Assembly: GCA_947561585.1 (NCBI GenBank)
Contig: CANNZV010002524.1
Location: forward strand, 29,390 to 93,389
Reading direction: 5' to 3'
Length of the DNA: 64,000 nt
Source of the DNA: Caprella mutica
Taxonomy: Eukaryota; Arthropoda; Malacostraca; Amphipoda; Caprellidae
The position numbers and the translations under genes were made by a program. The notes under the pieces are model-generated. The model worked only from the letters and a program-made list of their open reading frames with translations, was not told the DNA's origin and did not search any database. Shown in pieces: positions 60,885 to 64,000 of this stretch. Position 1 is the stretch's first letter. Each line of letters starts with the position of its first letter.

Positions 60885-61808
60885 CAGGGTTGCGCAAAAA
60901 AAGGAAACCCATTTTCAAACTAGTATATTTTACAAACTATCAAACCTAGAAATTTTCTAAAAACATTGTTTTATTCGTTCACTTTCTGTTAAGGGTTACG
61001 ACAAAAATTAAACATCCTGCATTGAATTAAAAAAAAGTAAATAAAAAGGGCTTGCGCGAGGATGAAAAACACAAAAAGTTCATAATAGGAATAATTTATT
61101 TCCATATTTTAGTAGTAAAAATTCAATCCTACTATTTTTCATTCAATTCACGTTTTAGTTATGTATTGACTCTTTCATTCATGGAAATACATCTTCATCA
61201 CCAATCACGATATCTTCTACAAAATGTGCATATCTTTGCAGAAACTATTTTGCAAAATTTAGACGGTGATTTAGTGATCTTTTCTCCTGCGACATGATCA
61301 CTTTCGTTTAAATTTAAAGTGGTTTCTTCAGTTTTGAATTTATTAACATTTGTCAATATGGTTGGTTTTATAGTTGGTGGAAATCTTTCCAGAAAGCGTT
61401 GTTCAAAATGAGGTTGAATCTGTGTAAAGCTTACAGTGTTTAAAAAATTGCCACAACAAAAACACTTTGTTCTTTTGAAAGCTTAATTTTGAGGGTTTCG
61501 AACAGGAGATAAAAATAAACGGCGAAATAATTTTTATAAAGATATCAATTTTATCTCGAAAACCAACTTTCAAATGGTAATTATTTTATTATTTTCTCTT
61601 ATTTGTTATAAAAAAGAGGAGAATTTAATATTTTTACATCCATAGAAAATGAATTATACCTTTCATGACTATTTTTCGTTTATTTCGTCCTCGCGCAAGC
61701 CCTTTTTATTTAAATTTTTTTTAATTCGCTGCAGGATGTTTTTAGGTTTGATAGTTTGTAAAATAAACAAGTTTGAAAATGGGGTTCCTTTTTTTTTGCG
61801 CCACCCTG
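60885..61808. mobile_element. TA-flanked MITE with mariner-like ends
   Basis: TA at 60883-60884 and 61809-61810. Ends CAGGGTTGCGCAAAAAAAGG and inverted CAGGGTGGCGCAAAAAAAAA, with arms of about 65 bp through TTTGTAAACTATCAAACC-type words. A second inverted pair, GGGCTTGCGCGAGGA, lies inside at about 61049 and 61692. 924 bp, no transposase. Confidence 0.75.
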
Positions 61809-61810
61809 TA

Positions 61811-62875
61811 TATATGAAAAATTAAATCTTCCAATTTCGTGCAACCTAAAAATTAAAATATAAAATAATCTTCAATAAAATAAAACATTAAATTCGTTAC
61901 TGTTAATAATTTACTTATTTAGATAATTAAATTAAATATTAATTTCTTATGGTTCAAACACACTTCAAGTGCCATTAATGTTGTTTGGTTTTCGTGTGCA
62001 GAGACGCTTGACTGCTCACACTGCGAACGGAGAGGAATTTAATAAAAACAAAAACATTAATGACGCTCCACTCCGCTTGTAGTGTGTACCTACCCTTATA
62101 GTTATCAAACTTCTAAATGTACAATCACTTCCAACGTAATATCCCATTTAATGGGATGTCACTAAAATAAATGAAGTGAAATAACAGCAGAATGATCAGT
62201 AAAGTTGATATATTTTTTAAGTGCTTCAATTAAATGTAAAAGACAATGAAAATAAAAGCCAGAAAATGATTCAAAAAGTAATGGATGTTATAATTCTTTT
62301 TTGTTTAATATTGAGGTCTGTGTATATTTTCAGAGGCTAATATACTAAAATACTCTTCTGTGCGTCAGCAGACAAACCTTTACGTAACTATTGGAGAGAG
62401 TTCACGCAATACGTATCACGACAGCAGAAATAATACTGCAGTACGACATTCGGTACGATAACTTATCACCGTAGCGACTCAAGGTGCTTTAGTCCAGTGA
62501 AGATGTGATGCACTTAATTACTGTCTTTAAAATTATACCTACTTTAATTTGATGGAGTAGAAATGGCTGTGATGTATTGGTTTAGAATTTAGATAATTGT
62601 TTCTTAAACTCTTAGTTTCTTCAGACGTTAACCACTTAAATAATTTCATTACCCTAGCAAAATATCACTCAGAGTTGCAGTTTACGATATTAAAAAGAAC
62701 TAATTTCAAGCTACATATAAAAGTAAAGTGGCTATATTTCAATAAGATAAGGTCTGAAAGTGTTGTAGGATTAAGTAACCAGCTATTATATAAAATATAC
62801 AGAAAATTCCATTACTCTATTAAACATTTGCATTACCCATGCTTAGGATAATTTACCCAGTTTAAAAAACACGTA
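61811..62875. other. No gene seen
   Basis: AT-rich DNA with no supported frame or repeat boundary. Confidence 0.35.
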
Positions 62876-62889
62876 CTGTTTAAAAGAAA

Positions 62890-63715
62890 CTCATACCGAA
62901 CAATATGATCCCAACCGAACAATATGAACCCAACCGAACAATATGAACCCAACCGAACAATATGATCCCAACCGAACAATATGATCCCAACCGAACAATA
63001 TGAACCCAACCGAACAATATGATCCCAACCGAACAAAATGAACCCAACCGAACTATATGAACCCTACTGAAAGATAAACCTGAACCCTTGGCATACCGAG
63101 CAATTTGAGCATACCGAATAATATGAACCATGTGAACTCTTGAACCACGTGAACTCTTGAACCACGAGAACTTTACCGAACCACTTGAAAAATATGAACC
63201 CTACGGAAGAATATGTGCCCGTCCGAAAAAAAATAATCCTATATACCGAACAATATGAGCCATATCGAATAATGAAAATCCAACCGAGAGATATGAACCC
63301 TACCAAGAGATATGAACCCTACCGAACAACAGTATGAACCCTATTGAACATTTTAAGCCATACGGAGCAATATGAACCCTACAGAACAATATGAACCCGA
63401 CTGATCAACATGGACCCTACCGAACCACGTGAACTCATCCGAACCACTTGAAAAAATATGAACCCCACCGAACAATATAAACAATACAAAATAATATGAA
63501 CGATACCGAAAAACAGGAGCTTTACCGAGCTATATATGTTACGTATACCATAAAATATGAACCATACCGAACAATATGAGCCATACCGAACAATATGAAC
63601 CATACCGAACAACATGAAACATATCGAACAATATGAAATCTATCGAACCACGTGAACTCTCCCGAACCACGTGAACCCTACTGAATTACATGAATAATTC
63701 CGAACCACGTGAGTG
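62890..63715. repeat. Tandem array, 19-bp unit, strongly degenerate to the right
   Basis: Units of CCGAACAATATGAACCCAA, near-perfect at 62890-63060, then drifting (CCGAACCACGTGAACTC variants) to about 63715. Open frames on the minus strand with repeated FGWDHIVR-type peptides are a by-product. Confidence 0.85.
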
Positions 63716-63841
63716 TTTCGGCAATTAGAAATTTACCTCGATTGTATCCTATATGTGTTCCAGCAACTAATTCTAGTTCAGACTAAGTAAAGTAAACCGT
63801 CCTTGTTCATTTAATCTATCTTAACTAGCTCTATCCTAATT

Positions 63842-64000
63842 CCAGTCTCTCGAGAGACGACTTCCAGTCTCCCAAAACAGGACTTCCAGTCTCTCAAAAT
63901 ACGACTTTCAGTCTCCCAAAACAAGAGTTTCAATCTCTCAAAACAAGAGTTTCTATCTCCCAAAACAAGAGTTTCTATCTCCCAAAACAAGAGTTTCTAT
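63842..64000 (+). repeat. Tandem array, 22-bp unit, running off the window
   Basis: Units of AGTTTCTATCTCCCAAAACA plus AG, with earlier variants CTTCCAGTCTCTCAAAATAC. The last copies are identical, so the array probably continues beyond the window. Confidence 0.85.

Noticed and set aside
62833..63615. Minus frames with FGWDHIVR-type repeats
   Set aside because: They only reflect the 19-bp tandem array.

Overview
The window is eukaryotic, AT-rich and almost certainly from an insect; a hemipteran is my best guess, resting on overall character and not on a marker gene. The evidence is spliced genes with GT-AG introns (HINT1, an Ig/LDLa gene, a lipid-droplet hydrolase), copia-like and non-LTR retrotransposons, Tc1/mariner, pogo, hAT and TTAA elements, and many minisatellites. 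No operons, tRNA, rRNA or CRISPR arrays were found. Only three host genes are visible; mobile and repetitive DNA fills much of the rest.

Layout. 1-6.4 kb: a young non-autonomous LTR retrotransposon (399-5986, 1.57-kb LTRs, non-coding interior) inserted beside an older repeat family. 6.8-21.3 kb: three broken copies of one LINE family. The first two are head-to-head near 10090. The second is split by a complete copia-like element (10456-19066, identical LTRs), which itself carries a hAT element (12107-15424) packed with mariner relics in both orientations. 21.9-22.9 kb: a TIR element with a second one nested inside. 23.7-27.3 kb: a LINE with an N-terminal PHD-like finger, an RT and a C-terminal nuclease-like region, interrupted by a solo LTR of the copia family. 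28.2-29.1 kb: a third LINE type (3' end only). 30-33 kb: MITEs and a composite inverted-repeat element.

33.5-36.2 kb: a complete three-exon HINT1 gene (+), with a dispersed repeat in intron 1 and a dead Tc1-like element in intron 2. 38.5-41.9 kb: the 3' ten exons of a minus-strand gene built of Ig domains, cysteine-rich (hevein-like) domains and an LDL-receptor class A domain; its 5' end was not found. 42-45.1 kb: a pogo-like and a DD37D mariner-like element. 49.8-56.9 kb: a three-exon minus-strand LDAH gene. Its large intron holds a 3.7-kb foldback-like element with another nested inside and a 1-kb tandem array, and its first exon contains a coding heptad repeat. 57-64 kb: MITEs and several minisatellites, one running off the end.

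The most notable items are the copia element whose LTRs are identical although its interior carries a decayed hAT (suggesting it last moved with this passenger), the Ig/hevein-like/LDLa receptor-type gene, the foldback-like elements sharing a terminal motif, and the LDAH N-terminal repeat expansion. All family assignments come from motifs read by eye; no database search was run.
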